DNA of 64,000 bases. Source: Aulostomus chinensis. Taxonomy: Eukaryota > Chordata > Actinopteri > Syngnathiformes > Aulostomidae. The stretch is taken from contig JBBMOA010000007.1 in the NCBI GenBank assembly GCA_037954235.1, positions 3,477,001 to 3,541,000 on the forward strand, read 5' to 3'. Shown one piece after another: positions 45,960-58,423 of this stretch. Every line of letters begins with the position of its first letter. The first letter of the stretch is position 1. Below the pieces are notes generated by a model. The model was not told the DNA's origin, made no database searches, and was given only the letters and a program-made list of their open reading frames with translations. A program made the translations under genes and the position numbers.

Positions 45960-47300
45960 TCAGTGAGATGTTGCTCTGTTTTTAATGAGCTGCCTTGCTG
46001 GGCTGTGAAATAGAAGTTTATCTGGAAAGTGCTGATCCAGATCAAGGCCCTTTATGCCTTTGGTTTGTTGCAGAAACGTTTTAAACACTTTTGCTGGATA
46101 CCTTTTGTTTTCCTGACTAGCAGTCGTCTGGGTGTGGGACAAGTCACTGAGGTCAGACACACTCCCATCACTGTCACTGCTGTCTGCAGCAGTCTGTCGA
46201 CCAACCAGTCGGCCAGCTTTACCGCCCACCGCAGCATTCAGCACGCCTCTGTGTTTGCTGCGCCGCTTCACAGGAGTAGGCGTCCACTCAGGCACACAAG
46301 CCTCCATCACTCCAACCTCAGGAGCTGCACCATCCTCACACAACTCACCGGTCCGACCAAACTCAACTGACATCTCACCTGTCTCACCCAACTCACCTGT
46401 CACCTCACCTGTCTTACTTAACTTACTTGTCAACTCACCCAACTCATCTAACTTACCTGTCACTTCACCTGTCCCCCCCAACTCACCTGTCTCTTCCACC
46501 ACCTCACCTCTCTCCTCCACAAACTCACCTGTCTTCTCCACAGCCTCACCTGTCTCCCCCACCACCTCATTCCCCTCCCTTTCACCTAACATGTCCACTA
46601 TCTCACCTGTGTCTCCCCCACCACCTCACCTGTATCACCTATCTTCCCGGTCTCACTCACCCCTGGTTTGTCAGGGCCGCTGCCGCCGCCCCCGGCTCCA
46701 AACCCTGCGGGGCGGGCCCTGCCTCGGCCGAAGCGGCCCGGTTCGGACAAGCCCGGACAAGGTGTCCCTCCTCCCCGCAGCCGAAGCATTTTAACAGGGA
46801 GGAGGTGGCGAACAGTGGGTAGTCAAACCGTCCACCCGCACCATGAAGCGATAGTTCAACTCCTCGGCTCTGTTGTTTAATATCATGAACACTTGTCTGC
46901 GATGAGACACGACGTGTTTCAACAATGGTGACTTACACCCAGAAAGCACCTTTCTCATGGGCGACACCACCTTCCCATGGCGGGACAGCTCATTGATGAG
47001 AAAACTATCGCTGATGAACGGCGGCACGTTCGACAGGGTGATCCAGGTCGCGGGCTGCGTCAGCGGCAGCACCGGTTCGAACAGCCCGTTAACCGTGATC
47101 CCCGTTTCCACCAACCTGTTCGCCTGTTCTACCTTCTCCAAAAAAGTACCACCGCCTTGTTCATCTGGGCGGCGGACTTCACGGCGTTGTGCCCGACCAG
47201 CTCCCCCACAGCCAACGCTACCCCCTCCACGCTGTTCATGGAGCCGGCGCCCACCTTGACGCCGTGACTCCGTGACAGCATTGACAAGTTGTCAGTCGCC
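45960..47300 (-). pseudogene. LINE ORF1 (nucleic-acid-binding), unit 2
   Basis: Longer than in unit 1. It includes the RRM-like ITLSNVPPFISDSFLINELS and FMILNNRAEELNYRFMVRVD segments, the CCHC knuckle (near 46,770) and acidic repeats. A one-base deletion at GGTTTGAC (about 46,826) and a second shift near 46,600 split the frame. It has two more acidic units than unit 1 (AVEKTGE). Confidence 0.65.
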
Positions 47301-47518
47301 ATGACGGCTCCTCACCAGTGCCCAGGCAGCCACAGGCAGGTGGGGAAAAAAGACACCAACAAAAAGACAAACTTTACTCCAAACTAAACCAGTGCAACCA
47401 CAAACACCTACAAAACCACCACCAAAAGAATGAAGAGAAAAATGATAGAAAAAAAGGGAAAAGAAGCCAAAACTCTCTCTCCCACTCTGCTCCTCCACTC
47501 TCACTCCTCTCACACAGG

Positions 47519-48045
47519 AAGATTTTTGTTTTAATTTTTTAACTCCACTGTATTTTGAGAAATGTACAGTTTCCAAACTTAAAAGCACTCTTAAAAACAA
47601 CACATTTAAAACACAATTTTCCTCCAATTTGTCAATTTAGTTTTTAAAAAATTCAGTAAAGTGTAAAAATTTGTTGTCTTAAATAGCACATAAAATACCT
47701 TTATGGCACCAGGTTTCCATAAAAGTTTGCAGGTCACCGGACATTTTATGAAAACCAAAGTCCAGCGTCAGTCTGCACCTCACGTTGCAGCGCCACACTG
47801 AGGCCGCGTCCTGTCCTGGCCGCTCCTCAACTCTGTTTCTCCTGGACACGTACGTGGCCAGCTTTGCTGTACCAGAAACAAAGTTGAGAACCTGCCATTT
47901 CTTTTCCCTTATTTTCTTTCCTGTCATACCACAAATGAATGTCTTCTCTGACAACTGCACATTAAATCAGTTAAAAACCTGAGTTAAAAGAGTGAGGAAA
48001 CCCGACAGTCTCTCACACTCGATAAAAACATGAAAAATTGAAAAC
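47519..48045 (-). mobile_element. Second Tx1-like LINE 3' fragment (unit 2)
   Basis: Paralogue of 24,310-24,835 with few differences. Confidence 0.75.
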
Positions 48046-48666
48046 GTGACGGGTGCAGAGGGCTGAGGGAGGCTCGAGGCGGGGGACTGGAGACTCAAGG
48101 CAGGGGACTGGAGGCTCGAGGTGGGGGACTGGAGGCTCGAGGCGGGGGACTGGAGACTCAAGGCGGGGGACTGGAGGCTCGAAGTGGGGGACTGGAGGCT
48201 CGAGGCGGGGGACTGGAGACTCAAGGCAGGGGACTGGAGGCTCGAGGCGGGGGACTGGAGGCTCGAGGTGGGGGACTGGAGGCTCGAGGCGGGGGACTGG
48301 AGGCTAACCCTAACCCTTTAGACAGGGGCTGGAGGCTTGAGACAGAACCCTGGAAGCTCAAGAATGGAAGTGGGACACTGGAGGCTCGCGAGTGGAGACA
48401 ACAAGACGTGTGACGAGACACAAACAACGTGAACTAAAGACAACGAACACTCTTGACAACTGACACGAAACTGATAACAAACTAAGACTCATGACAATGA
48501 CCTGACGCGGACAAAGGGAAACACAGAGGTAAAATCCACAAGGGAACTAAGCACAGGTGGTGTCATCACCCAGGTGAGACACATGAGGCAATCACAGGGA
48601 GGAGCACAGGAAGCAGGACACTGACTTCACAACACAACAGGAAACACAGGACAGGGATCATGACAT
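48046..48666. repeat. Repeat R, copy 4, interrupted at its right end by a SINE
   Basis: Starts GTGACGGG (one change), carries about 11 minisatellite units and taaccctaaccc, and ends in GATCATGACAT, which is duplicated around the SINE. Confidence 0.8.
48070..48304. repeat. 21-bp minisatellite, unit 2
   Basis: About 11 units of the same repeat, but in a different order of variants from unit 1, showing turnover after duplication. Confidence 0.9.
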
Positions 48667-48852
48667 AATTGTCCATCGTCGTCTTCCGCTTATTCCTCAC
48701 TAGTAAGGGTCGCGGGGGGCTGGAGTCGATCCCAGCACATACGGGCGAGAGGCGGGGTTCACCCTGGACAGGTCACCAGTCCATCGAAGGGCAAACACAC
48801 AGAGACGAACAACCATTCACGCTCACAGTCACACCTACGGTCAATTTAGAGA
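48667..48852 (-). mobile_element. 5'-truncated V-type SINE private to unit 2
   Basis: 186 bp, antisense, lacking the tRNA head. The 11-bp target duplication GATCATGACAT is at 48,656-48,666 and 48,853-48,863. The equivalent place in unit 1 (25,433-25,443, gatcgtgacat) is empty. Confidence 0.9.
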
Positions 48853-48974
48853 GATCATGACATCATCACCTCTCTCAGACAAATTCAATAAAAAATGAAC
48901 ATTATAAAGTGTGTAAATATTAATGGACAAGGTGCTTATGTAGAAACATATACAGTCGCATATATGTATATATT

Positions 48975-49795
48975 AGGGGTGTTACAAAATTTCACGTCAT
49001 GACATTTTATGAAATAAAAATGACAAAATAAAATTCAAAGATGCAAGAAATGTAAAAAACAAAAACGGTGCTGCGCACCACCAACTGATGATTTTTGACC
49101 CTCTCACCTACTGGACACACAAATTCGAAGAAGAAGAAGAAAACCGTAGCAACGCCACAGAAGAAGAAGAAGCGGTGAAACAAATATTTCTGAATGGAGG
49201 AAGACGGGGTCGAACAAGTAGCGGACGCTCCTTCATCAATCAAATCGGTTGTGTGGATGTATTTTGGCTTCCCATGGAAAAGACAAGGCAACGGTGAGAC
49301 GATGGAGGATGAAACAAAGACCGTGGTCCAACTATGAGGGTCCACAACATCGGAGACTGCAGCGAGCACCACTGGCATGATAGGAGGTTCTGAACCTGTT
49401 GAGGGCTCAGTGTTCCAGCTCCCTGAGGTCAGACATTCTAGATCTAGACTGGACTGCAGCCCTGAGCATGAGTGAACATTTGTTTTCCTTTTCATCAAGA
49501 AAGGATTTGGCCCCGTTGTTCACAACACAGCACTTTTTTAATTGAAATTTAAGGTTTGTATTTGTATTGTAGTCTAAATAACGGAAAAAAAATACAAATC
49601 TATTGTTTTTTTTAAAAAAGAGCATTTTATTTTGTACTGACAGCAAAAACTTGTATGTCTGCATTTTAAGGAAAAAATAAAGAATATTTGATTTCTACAT
49701 TTCTGATTGTTGATTTTCTTTAATCTTTATTTCGTATCGTGAGTATACGGTACCGTATGTATCATTTCGTGAGTCGACTATTTTGTTGCACCCCT
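48975..49795 (+). mobile_element. hAT-like element with BED-finger remnant (unit 2)
   Basis: Near-identical to 25,553-26,373, also with an empty SINE target site (about 49,000). Confidence 0.6.
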
Positions 49796-50334
49796 TGTAA
49801 AAAATAAATAAATAAAAATCTATATATGTGATTTTGTATATTTCTACTGAAGCGTCTTGTGGGTCTCCAGTGTCGTCTCTTGTTGTCTCACCCTGCTCTT
49901 TAAGGGGGATGCAGGGGAGCAAAGATGGATTCCAAGGCCTTGGTCTCAAGTCCACGTCAAGGCTCCAGTCTTTGAGGTCCAGTCTCAAGTCTGACCCACC
50001 AGTTGATAATTTGTATCTACAGATGCAAAGTGATTTTTCAAAACTTGACCCAAAGTGTTTTTTAATAATTTCAGATGAAAACAAAATGTATCACGACACA
50101 TCAACAACACATTCGGTACATTTGGATCTTTTATTATTTCATTGCCTGGCTGTGCAGCCCAGAGGTGGCCCAGGTCATCAAAGCAGGAGCTTGGCAGGCT
50201 CAAGGCGATCCAGGTCCTGAACCCTGGCAGACCCATCTGTGGTCAGGCCACATTGGTGCAGGGCACAGTAGCAGGTCATGTCTGACCACCAGGAGAATCG
50301 TGGCCCCACAGTCTAGCGACTGCAGGGTGCCGGC

Positions 50335-51145
50335 TCATTCATCTGCACCAGGCCAAAGTCGGCTGCTGCTGAGTGGAACATCCAGATCTTCTGGCTCAGC
50401 GACCAAATCCCTCAGGGTAGCTTTTAGTTTGAAGAGCTTTCCCATAAAATTGTCCTGATGTCTCAGGAACTCTCTGATGGCAGGGTCCGTGGGCTCGTCC
50501 TGGTACATGGACACGCAGAGGACAGTTAGCACACTCACAGACAATTAAAAATAAAACTGGCCACATTTTTCTACTGGATCAGCAGTCCTACATTATCACA
50601 CAGTGGTCTGGTTCAGTGGGGACCTGGGCGAACCCTGCGGAGGAGCTAAACAAGACGCCATGGTCTTCTCGCTCATCGTCCTCCACCACTGAAAGACAAC
50701 AAAGAAACATTTTTATGACGCGTCTCTGTCTGTAGTTTTGTTCTCAGTGGATCTCTGAATAATGTTGTGGTGTATTTGAGTTTCAATTCTTACCATCATT
50801 CTCCTCCAGTTTCTCTCCCCCATCAACACTGACGTTCTCATCAACAGTGATGTTCTTGTCAAGAAGGACGTTCTCCTCAACAGTGGGGTTCTCGTCAACA
50901 AGGACGTTCTCCTCAACAGTGGGGTTCTCGTCAACAAGGACGTTCTCCTCAACAGTGGGGTTCTCCTCAGCGATGACGTTCTCGTCAACAGGGACGTTCT
51001 CCTCAACAGTGGGGTTCTCGTCAACAAGGACGTTCTCCTCAACAGCTGGGTTCTCCTCAGCGATGATGTTCTCCTCAACAGGGACGTTCTACTCAACAGT
51101 GGGGTTCTCGTCAGCAGTGGTGTTCACATCACCAGTGGCGTTCCT
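50335..51145 (-). pseudogene. Gene remnant with acidic 18-bp repeat exon (unit 2)
   Basis: Paralogue of 26,706-27,552. Exons: 51,145-50,794 (352 nt, exactly two repeat units shorter), 50,688-50,600, 50,499-50,335. Only one in-frame TAG (51,089-51,091) is present, at the same place as the first TAG of unit 1, about 20 codons into the exon. The last exon reads DEPTDPAIREFL. Both copies share the first stop, so it predates the duplication. Confidence 0.45.
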
Positions 51146-52036
51146 CTGTTTTAAACCCAAAAGACGTCAAATTCAGCAGTGAGATGATGAACATCACGTG
51201 TAAATATGCTAAACCAATAAATGGCTCAGACAGAGCTGTGCCCTCCCTCATCGCCATCAGAGTTTTCCTGGTCGGACGTTGAGGCACAGCAGAGGAATGG
51301 ATGAACTGCATCCATCAGTTTAGAAACGAAGAAATCCCAAGCAAAAGACATCTTTCAGTTCTTCCAAAAAATAGACGAGATTCCTTCATGAGTTTGCTGT
51401 CAGCTGCTTGTCTGCTATGGGAACCCTTGTGCAAGGCAAGGCAGTTTTACTTGTAGAGCCCGTTCTTTCAAACAGTTTGTCTCAAAGGGCTTCACCTGGC
51501 ATCTTAAAAACATCCTCTGCCCTCAGAGCCTCACATCGACTGAGGAGGAACTCCATAGAAAACCTTTAACAGGGAAAAATCTGAGGAACATCAGGGTGAG
51601 CAACAGAGGAGTTTATAATACAAATGTGGAAAACATGGAAATGTTAATAGATGAGGAAGGAAAGGAGAGGAGAGGAGAGGAGGAGAGGAGAGGGCTCCAT
51701 GTAACCTGATGTGTCCCCCAGCAGTCTAAGCCTATAGCAGCATAGCTATCAATGGTTCAGAGCAACCTGAACCAGTCCTAACTGAAGGCTCTGTCATAAA
51801 GGAAAGTCTTAATCCTGGACTTAAATGGAGTTCATGTGTCTGCCTCTCTGACCCATGGAGAGATGCTGGTTCCACAGTAGAGGAGCCGGTACCTGAAGGC
51901 TCTACCTCCCAGTCTGTTCTTAGAGACACTGGGAATCACTAACCAGGGGCAGATCCAGAGTTTTTTCAGGGGGGTGCAGTGTTACCATCACTTACTTTGC
52001 GGTGGCCAGTGTCACCCCAGCCAGAGAGGTTAAAGG

Positions 52037-52360
52037 TGGAGCCTATCCCAGCGTCAACGGGCGAGAGGCAGGGTTCACCCTGGACAGGTCGCCAGTCCAT
52101 CGCAGGGCCGACATAGAGAGACGAACAACCATTCACACTCACATTCATACCTATGGTCAATTTAGAGTATCAATCAGCCTCGTCCCCAATTGCATGTCTT
52201 TGGACTGTGGAGGAAGCTGGAGTACCCAGAGAGAACCCACGCAGACACGGGGAGAACATGGAGACTCACACAGAAAGATCCCGTGCCCGAGCCGGGACTC
52301 GAACCCGGAACCTTCTTGCTGTGAGGCCACAGTGCTGACCACTGCACCACCGTGCAGCCC
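52037..52360 (-). mobile_element. V-type SINE, tail deleted (unit 2)
   Basis: Same insertion as 30,053-30,434, but the 3' tail and left target copy were removed by the 1.6-kb deletion joining at 52,036. GAACTCAAAAATCC remains at 52,361. Confidence 0.85.
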
Positions 52361-52374
52361 GAACTCAAAAATCC

Positions 52375-52550
52375 TCTCTTGGAAATCATGGGCTTGGTCA
52401 TCATTTTAGAGAGGATGTGCCTGTTTTGCCAACCTCCTCATTGTGCTTGCGGATCCTGATCCTGCAGCCTTCATCGAGCTGACATGAAACGTTTTTTTCA
52501 AGTCTCAGTGCATTTTCCATGTGGATCGCAGTTTGTTCATGCTTCTTTGC
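52375..52550 (-). pseudogene. ZMYM1/hAT-like fragment, upstream part only (unit 2)
   Basis: Paralogue of about 30,450-30,620; the YDGAGV part was removed with the 1.6-kb deletion. Confidence 0.45.
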
Positions 52551-55020
52551 CTTTTCAGAACAGTGCTTCACTCAGTGATAGCTGTATTGATCCATGCTGG
52601 GTCAGATCCTGACATTTGAAAAAGGAGGAGAGGGAGAGCAGAATAAAGCGTTAGCTTCACTACACTCAGTTGGCCAATCCTCGTTGCTAAACCAGGTCCA
52701 GGAAAAAGACCAGGTGTAGCGCCTCCCTCTGTCTTTGGACTGCTGATTGACTGCGATGGTCGGCTGATCAGGTCCACGCTCTGTTCGGTCAATCTTCTCC
52801 TGACATGTTTTCCTCTCAATACATGTTGTATTAAGGGACTTAAATGAATTATTTGATCTTTCTCTCCATTTTGTGTCTCTGTCCCATCGTCTCCAACTGC
52901 CATGACTTAAAACCTCTTCCACTCGCAGCATATTTTCACGAAAAAAAACACCTAAAAAGACATACCCATCGTAAATGTGTATTACTACACTTTACTAAAG
53001 GTTATATGCATGTTCTTGGTGTCCTTGGACATCTAGGGACTTCAGAGAATGTGTTCCAAGTGTCAGAAGTGTTGTATCTGTCATTAAGCCTGAGTCAATT
53101 GGAATAAACCAGAGGAAAAATTTCGTTTTTTACTCTCGCCAAAATATTTTATTTTTTTGACAGAGGAAAACACTATGCCAGCAATGATTTCAGGCACCCA
53201 AACACCACTGATAGGCTTCATCCACTCCTTGACCACAAATTTACCAAAGTTGATAGAATTTGGGCCAACAGTGTAGCCCACATCAAGGATTTTGTAAGGA
53301 TACACCCAGGAGAGAACTCAGTTTTCAAATTGTGCCAAAGGGATTATTTTAACCGGCTCCAAATTACAATAAATTTTAATTTTAGTTGTCTACTATTGGA
53401 GCTTTTGGCTTTTGTTCAGCGGTCTGCCTTCGTCTGTGGGGCGCTGCGTGTAAAAGACGGCGAGAGCGCATAGTTTGCGCAGGTTTTACGCTTGAAGTTT
53501 TACGTAGCTGGGATTTGCAGTTCTTGGAATGGTAGGTGTCGATCGATTCAGTAGCTTCTCCCCTTTCCAAAGACTACAAACGCTGCCGTGAAGAAGAAGT
53601 CTACGCGACACTATTCAACTTTGATTCCTCAGTGGTCACAAAATTTAAATGTCCCGATTTCGTACATAATCAGATTAAAATCACCAGAAAAAGGTAACGT
53701 TTACACGGATGAACAAAAAAACTTTACTCATCATTGACTATATAAAATTATCCTGCTCATCTAAATATACACATACGTACAGATCAGAATATTACTTTAT
53801 TATTTCATTTTGCCCTAATTTTTTAATGTCTTATAGAAGGCAATGTGGTGGGGCGGCACCCTAGCGCCCTCCATGGGTCAGCTGCCACTGGTGCAACGCA
53901 ACTTTTTGGTTTTTATGTTGAAGGTTGTCAACTACGTTGGGTGCAGAGTGAAGTATGAATTCATGCATTCATCCTGCCTGGTTTCAGAAAGGCAAAGCCG
54001 CTGCTGTTGTTTGCAGTGAATACACTGTTAGACGGCACCACCAGGCAAAATATGGCACCTTCAGTGTGGCCTTTCCACTCCACACAGAGGCCAGCAGTGC
54101 AATCGAGCACTGGCAGCAAGCTGGCACAGCGCGAGCATGAGGACTCACATCTCAACAGAAAGTTACCAGAGCGTCATTGAAGTGTCTTTGGTACTCGTGA
54201 GGCCATTCACTAAACAGAGGTCACGGTGACAGTTGAGGAGGAACGAGCTGCTGATGAGCTGATGGATGGAGTCGTTGCCTCAGTGAAACTGATGCTTTCT
54301 GCCAGGTCTGCTACCCACCACATGGACGCGCTGCATGATGGATCCCAGACACGACGCCACATGGGGGCCTCTCCAGAGATTTGTGAGTAAACTGCAGAAT
54401 CCTGTTAAGCACTTTGGATCATAAAGAAGGTCAGTTCAGCTTGAAATTCATGCATTTTTGCATGCAAACAGAGAAATAAAAATACTCATTCAATACACCC
54501 ACACAGTGAGTCTACACATTTATATTTTCCCAGGTAGAGTAGACATCCAGGTGGTAAAGAGGGGCTCGCTCCACATTCAACCTGATCAGGAGACCACAGT
54601 CAGAAACAGAGAGGCAAGGCAAGGCAAGGCAAATTTATTTGTATAGCACCATTCATGCACAGGGAAATTCATCGTGCTTTACAGAGGTAAAGAGGGAATT
54701 GAAAGTTAGAAAGAGTTCAAAATCAAATACGTGAATTAAAACATTCAAAAGTCATTTAAAATCAATAAAACAGTTCAAAATTAATTTGAGGCAGGGACCA
54801 CTAAAGATCTCTCATAAATAAGTTATTGCAGATTTATTAATCTTTGTGAATCAACAACATTGGTTAGCATTACATTCGCAACATTAGCAGGCTAGGCTAA
54901 CCCCACCTGCCCAGTCATGTGGGTCATCTTGGCACAATCGGAATTCTAACTGAGTCAGAATTCAGACATCTTCTCACATCACACAACCCTGCCTGCCAAC
55001 ATGGGGTCATTTTCAAAAGT

Positions 55021-55146
55021 TATAAAAGACCTCACTTGATCACCTCAGACATTTCAACCTTGGTGCAACCTTTGTCAGAGGAAGACAACATCAAAACACA
55101 AATAATCCCCGTTTCTATACAGAGAACGGTATTTTGTTGTGAACAG
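55021..55146 (+). promoter_or_regulatory. TATA box and 5' UTR exon of kinase gene (unit 2)
   Basis: TATAAAAG at 55,021-55,028. Donor AACAG|GTGAGC at 55,146; acceptor tatttcag ends at 55,365. Same spacing as unit 1. Confidence 0.55.
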
Positions 55147-55381
55147 GTGAGCTAAAAGGGTTTGAATACAAAGCGGTCGTTTGTTCCTGAAGATGTCAAT
55201 TATATCAGACACAGTATTGAAGTTTTAAATTTGCCCCATTGAAGCAGGGTGAGACCGAATATTAACTTTGTCATCAACCTTATCACGTCTAGTTTCAATT
55301 GTTGATCTTTCACACGTAGAAAGAGACGTCTCGCTCGTGTTCTCAATGTCGTGTCTTTATTTCAGTCTCAGAAAACCAACT

Positions 55382-58300
55382 ATGGCTTACAGAGACGAAC
55401 TGGTCCATGGAAGCATTCTGCAGTCTGGAACCTCCACCTACGAGGTCCTGTGCTTTCTGGGACAGGGCGCCTTTGGCAAAGTCATCAAGTGTAGGAGGAC
55501 TGACAAGAACGGCCATCAGAGAATAGTGGCCCTCAAAACCATGAACAGAGACGATGCCAGACGTGAGGTAGGACAATCAACGCTGCATCATCAGTGAAAA
55601 TACTTGGCACAGTGGTCCAATAAAGTTTATGACCAAACAACTCAACTTAATATCATCTTTTTCATACATCTGCAGATAAACATGCTGCAGAAGATAAAGA
55701 GGCTGGACCACAGCTCTCTCTTCATCCACTGGGAGCAGGCCTTCTCCTTAAACGGAGACGCTTGTCTGGAGTTTGAGCTTTTACAGCAGACTCTGCACAG
55801 CGTCATGGAGGCAAGACGCTTCAAACCTCTGAGTCTGACATCTATCAGGCCCATCATCCATCAGGTATGTTCTACAACATTCCTTCCACAATTCAAAAGG
55901 GGTCATGATGGAATACTCTTGTCCTTGTGATCCATTCATGTTTTCTCCTTTAACACTCTTTCAGCTGGCAAGTGGATTATGCCATTTAAAGGAGGCCCAA
56001 ATTCTGCATAGTGACCTCAAGCTTGATAATGTCATGCTTGTGGACCATCAGAAACAGCCCTTCCGCATCAAAATCATTGATTTTGGCCTTGCCCTTGAAG
56101 CCTGTGAGGCAGAGCAGGGCACTACTCTTCAGTGCCTTGCAAACCGGTAAGGAACTGCAGCAATAATTGATCTCTTCGTGGCTGTATTGTTGGCCAACTA
56201 TGTGAATCTACTTCATTGAAGGTAATGGAAGTACTTCTCACGGTTCATGTGATTTTTTTCTGTTGATTCTCTCTCAGTGCTCCAGAAATCATTTTGGGGC
56301 TGCCATACACGGAAGCTATTGACGTGTGGTCTGTGGGCAACATGGCCGTTTACATGTTCCTTGGAGAGTTTCTCTACCCTGGGTCCAACGAGTACAACCT
56401 GGTAAGTTCCCCTTAAAGTCCACTGTGTGTGTGCAGGTATATATATTTATACTGGTGTAGTTGGAAGTTGTTTGGAGTACAAATACAGGAGTTCACAGTA
56501 TCAAAATGAGTGCTTCTAAGTCCTCTGTGTTGACTGCTAGCATGAGTTGACTTTGTGCTCTACCTTCAGCTCAGGTTCATCACTGATACCCAGGGTCCAA
56601 TTCCTCAATTCATGTTGGAGTCTGGATGGAAGACTGCCAACTACTTCCATCAAGATGAAGACGGTCTGTGGGAACTCAAGGTTTGTACCTCTTCACTACT
56701 GCTCACATCCAACTGAACCACACAACATTTTTATTCTTTCTCTGCACTCAAAAGAGTTCATTAAAATGTGGTTCTCTTTCTTCAGACACCAGAGCTCTTT
56801 TGTTTGGAGACAGGAGCCATGTTCCTGGACACCAGGATGATTGAGCTCAGCTGCTTAGATGACCTTCTCCATGTAAGTGTCAACTGTCAAAATGTGCAAA
56901 TGAACATATTTTTGGAGTGTAGCTCAAGCACTCCAGTCAGAGTTGAAGATACCCCTGACCTTGATCCTTGTGTGTTCCAGTACGGTGCTTATTTGCAGGA
57001 TCCTGCTGATCAAGCAGCCCAGAGGTCTGATCTACAAATGTTTGTCGATCTGATCAAGAAGATGCTTCAGCTGGATCCCTCAAAACGGATCACACCCCAT
57101 GAGGTGCTGGAGCACACGTTTATGTCCATGGAGCACTTACAGGCTCATAGCACCACCAGCACCTAGTAAGTCAACACTCTGATTTCATTCTAAGTTTGTG
57201 CTCTCTTCTTCATCAGGAAACACTCTTTATATTTTGTACTTGCACATCTGATGGAATGTGTTCTTGTCTTGCAGTGCCAAGACCTGCATCCAAATTGCAA
57301 CATTACCCTGGATTGCCCAGACAACCCAGCAGAGGCCTCCTCTTCCTTCCACCGGACAGAAGCGGAAGAGAGATGAAAGTGATGATGGTAAGGATGGGAA
57401 TTCCAGCCCAGCACCAAAGCCCAAGAGGCCGCGTGTTCTTGCTACAAGGAAGCGCAAAAGAGATGAGGCTGACGATGGAGGTGACGATGGGAATCAAAGC
57501 CCAGCACCGAAAAGGATGAAGACCGATGGGCCTTCACACAGGTAGGGTCCCCTTCTTGACCTGATCATAATTAGAGGTTTTAATTTATATGACTCACTTT
57601 CAACATCCTAAAAATGATTTTACAGAGCCGGTGATACGAGCCTGGCCCAGCCCCCCAACCAGGGCGTCACCCGTAAAAAGAAGAATGATGGAAATTGCAA
57701 GAAAAGCAAGAAAAGAAGTGATAAACAGCCTGAGAAAAATCAGAAGAAGAAGAAGAAGAAGACAACAAAGAAGGCTGCAGCTTGTCCAGAGATGGAGGGA
57801 GGAAGGACGGGTGAGTGGACGTGTAGAGAAGCTAAATATCAGATCAGAGTTCTCTGACGACCCACTGAGACTTTTTGTGTTTAACATGTGACTGTGATTG
57901 ATGTTGACTTTCAGAGCCTCACCAGGAACCCAAGCAGGAGAACACCAGGACCGAAAACCTCCCATCATCCCCCTCTTCCCTCCCTACCCTCATCCATATT
58001 GCCCCCCCAAAACCTGCTCCCAATCCCATCCATGTGTACTACCTGCCCCCCAGGATACCCCCCATCCAACCCCCCATCCAACCCCCCACTCATCCCGTCA
58101 TGCCCCCTCTTGTTTATTACCCCTCCTTCATGCCCCCCAGTCAACATCCCACTTGTCTCATCATGCCCCCCCATGTTTACTACCCCTCTATCATTCCCCC
58201 CATTCAACGTCCAACTCGTCCCATCATGCCCCCCCATGTTTACTACCCCTCTGTCGTTCCCCCCATTCAACGTCCCACTTATCCCATCATGCCTCCTCCT

Positions 58301-58423
58301 TTTTACTACCCGTCTATCAATCCCACCATCCCTCCTCTCTCTCATGCCTTCATGCCTCCTCTTGTCAACAACCCCTCCAGCAATCCCACCCCCCTGTCCG
58401 GCCGTCATACCCCCTCCTGTTAA
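55382..58423 (+). CDS. HIPK-family protein kinase with basic and proline-rich tail (unit 2)
   Basis: Exons: 55,382-55,567; 55,676-55,864; 55,965-56,146; 56,278-56,401; 56,570-56,680; 56,786-56,872; 56,981-57,165; 57,275-57,541; 57,626-57,810; 57,915-58,423; 674 residues. All splice sites and catalytic residues match unit 1. I see only silent changes in exons 1-5. Replacements start in exon 6 (TRKIELSCF to TRMIELSCL) and exon 7 (EHAF to EHTF), and are frequent in tail exons 8 and 9 (for example KRKRDAS to KRKRDES, ADHGGED to ADDGGDD, VTCKKKTD to VTRKKKND). Exon 9 is one Lys shorter and exon 10 has four extra residues (IQPP). The open frame in both copies suggests that both are still selected or very young. 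Confidence 0.85.

Larger units (their letters stand above)
40506..47518 (-). mobile_element. Tx1/L1-like LINE, unit 2, with nested insertions
   Basis: Paralogue of the unit 1 LINE with the same three insertions at the same sites: 44,464-45,042, 43,218-43,659 and 42,176-42,837. It retains the ORF1 5' part lost in unit 1. Confidence 0.85.
51962..55020. other. Kinase upstream region (unit 2), no clear gene
   Basis: Paralogous to 28,430-33,093 minus the 1.6-kb segment. Same dispersed repeat near 54,615. No gene was recognised apart from the fragments listed. Confidence 0.35.
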
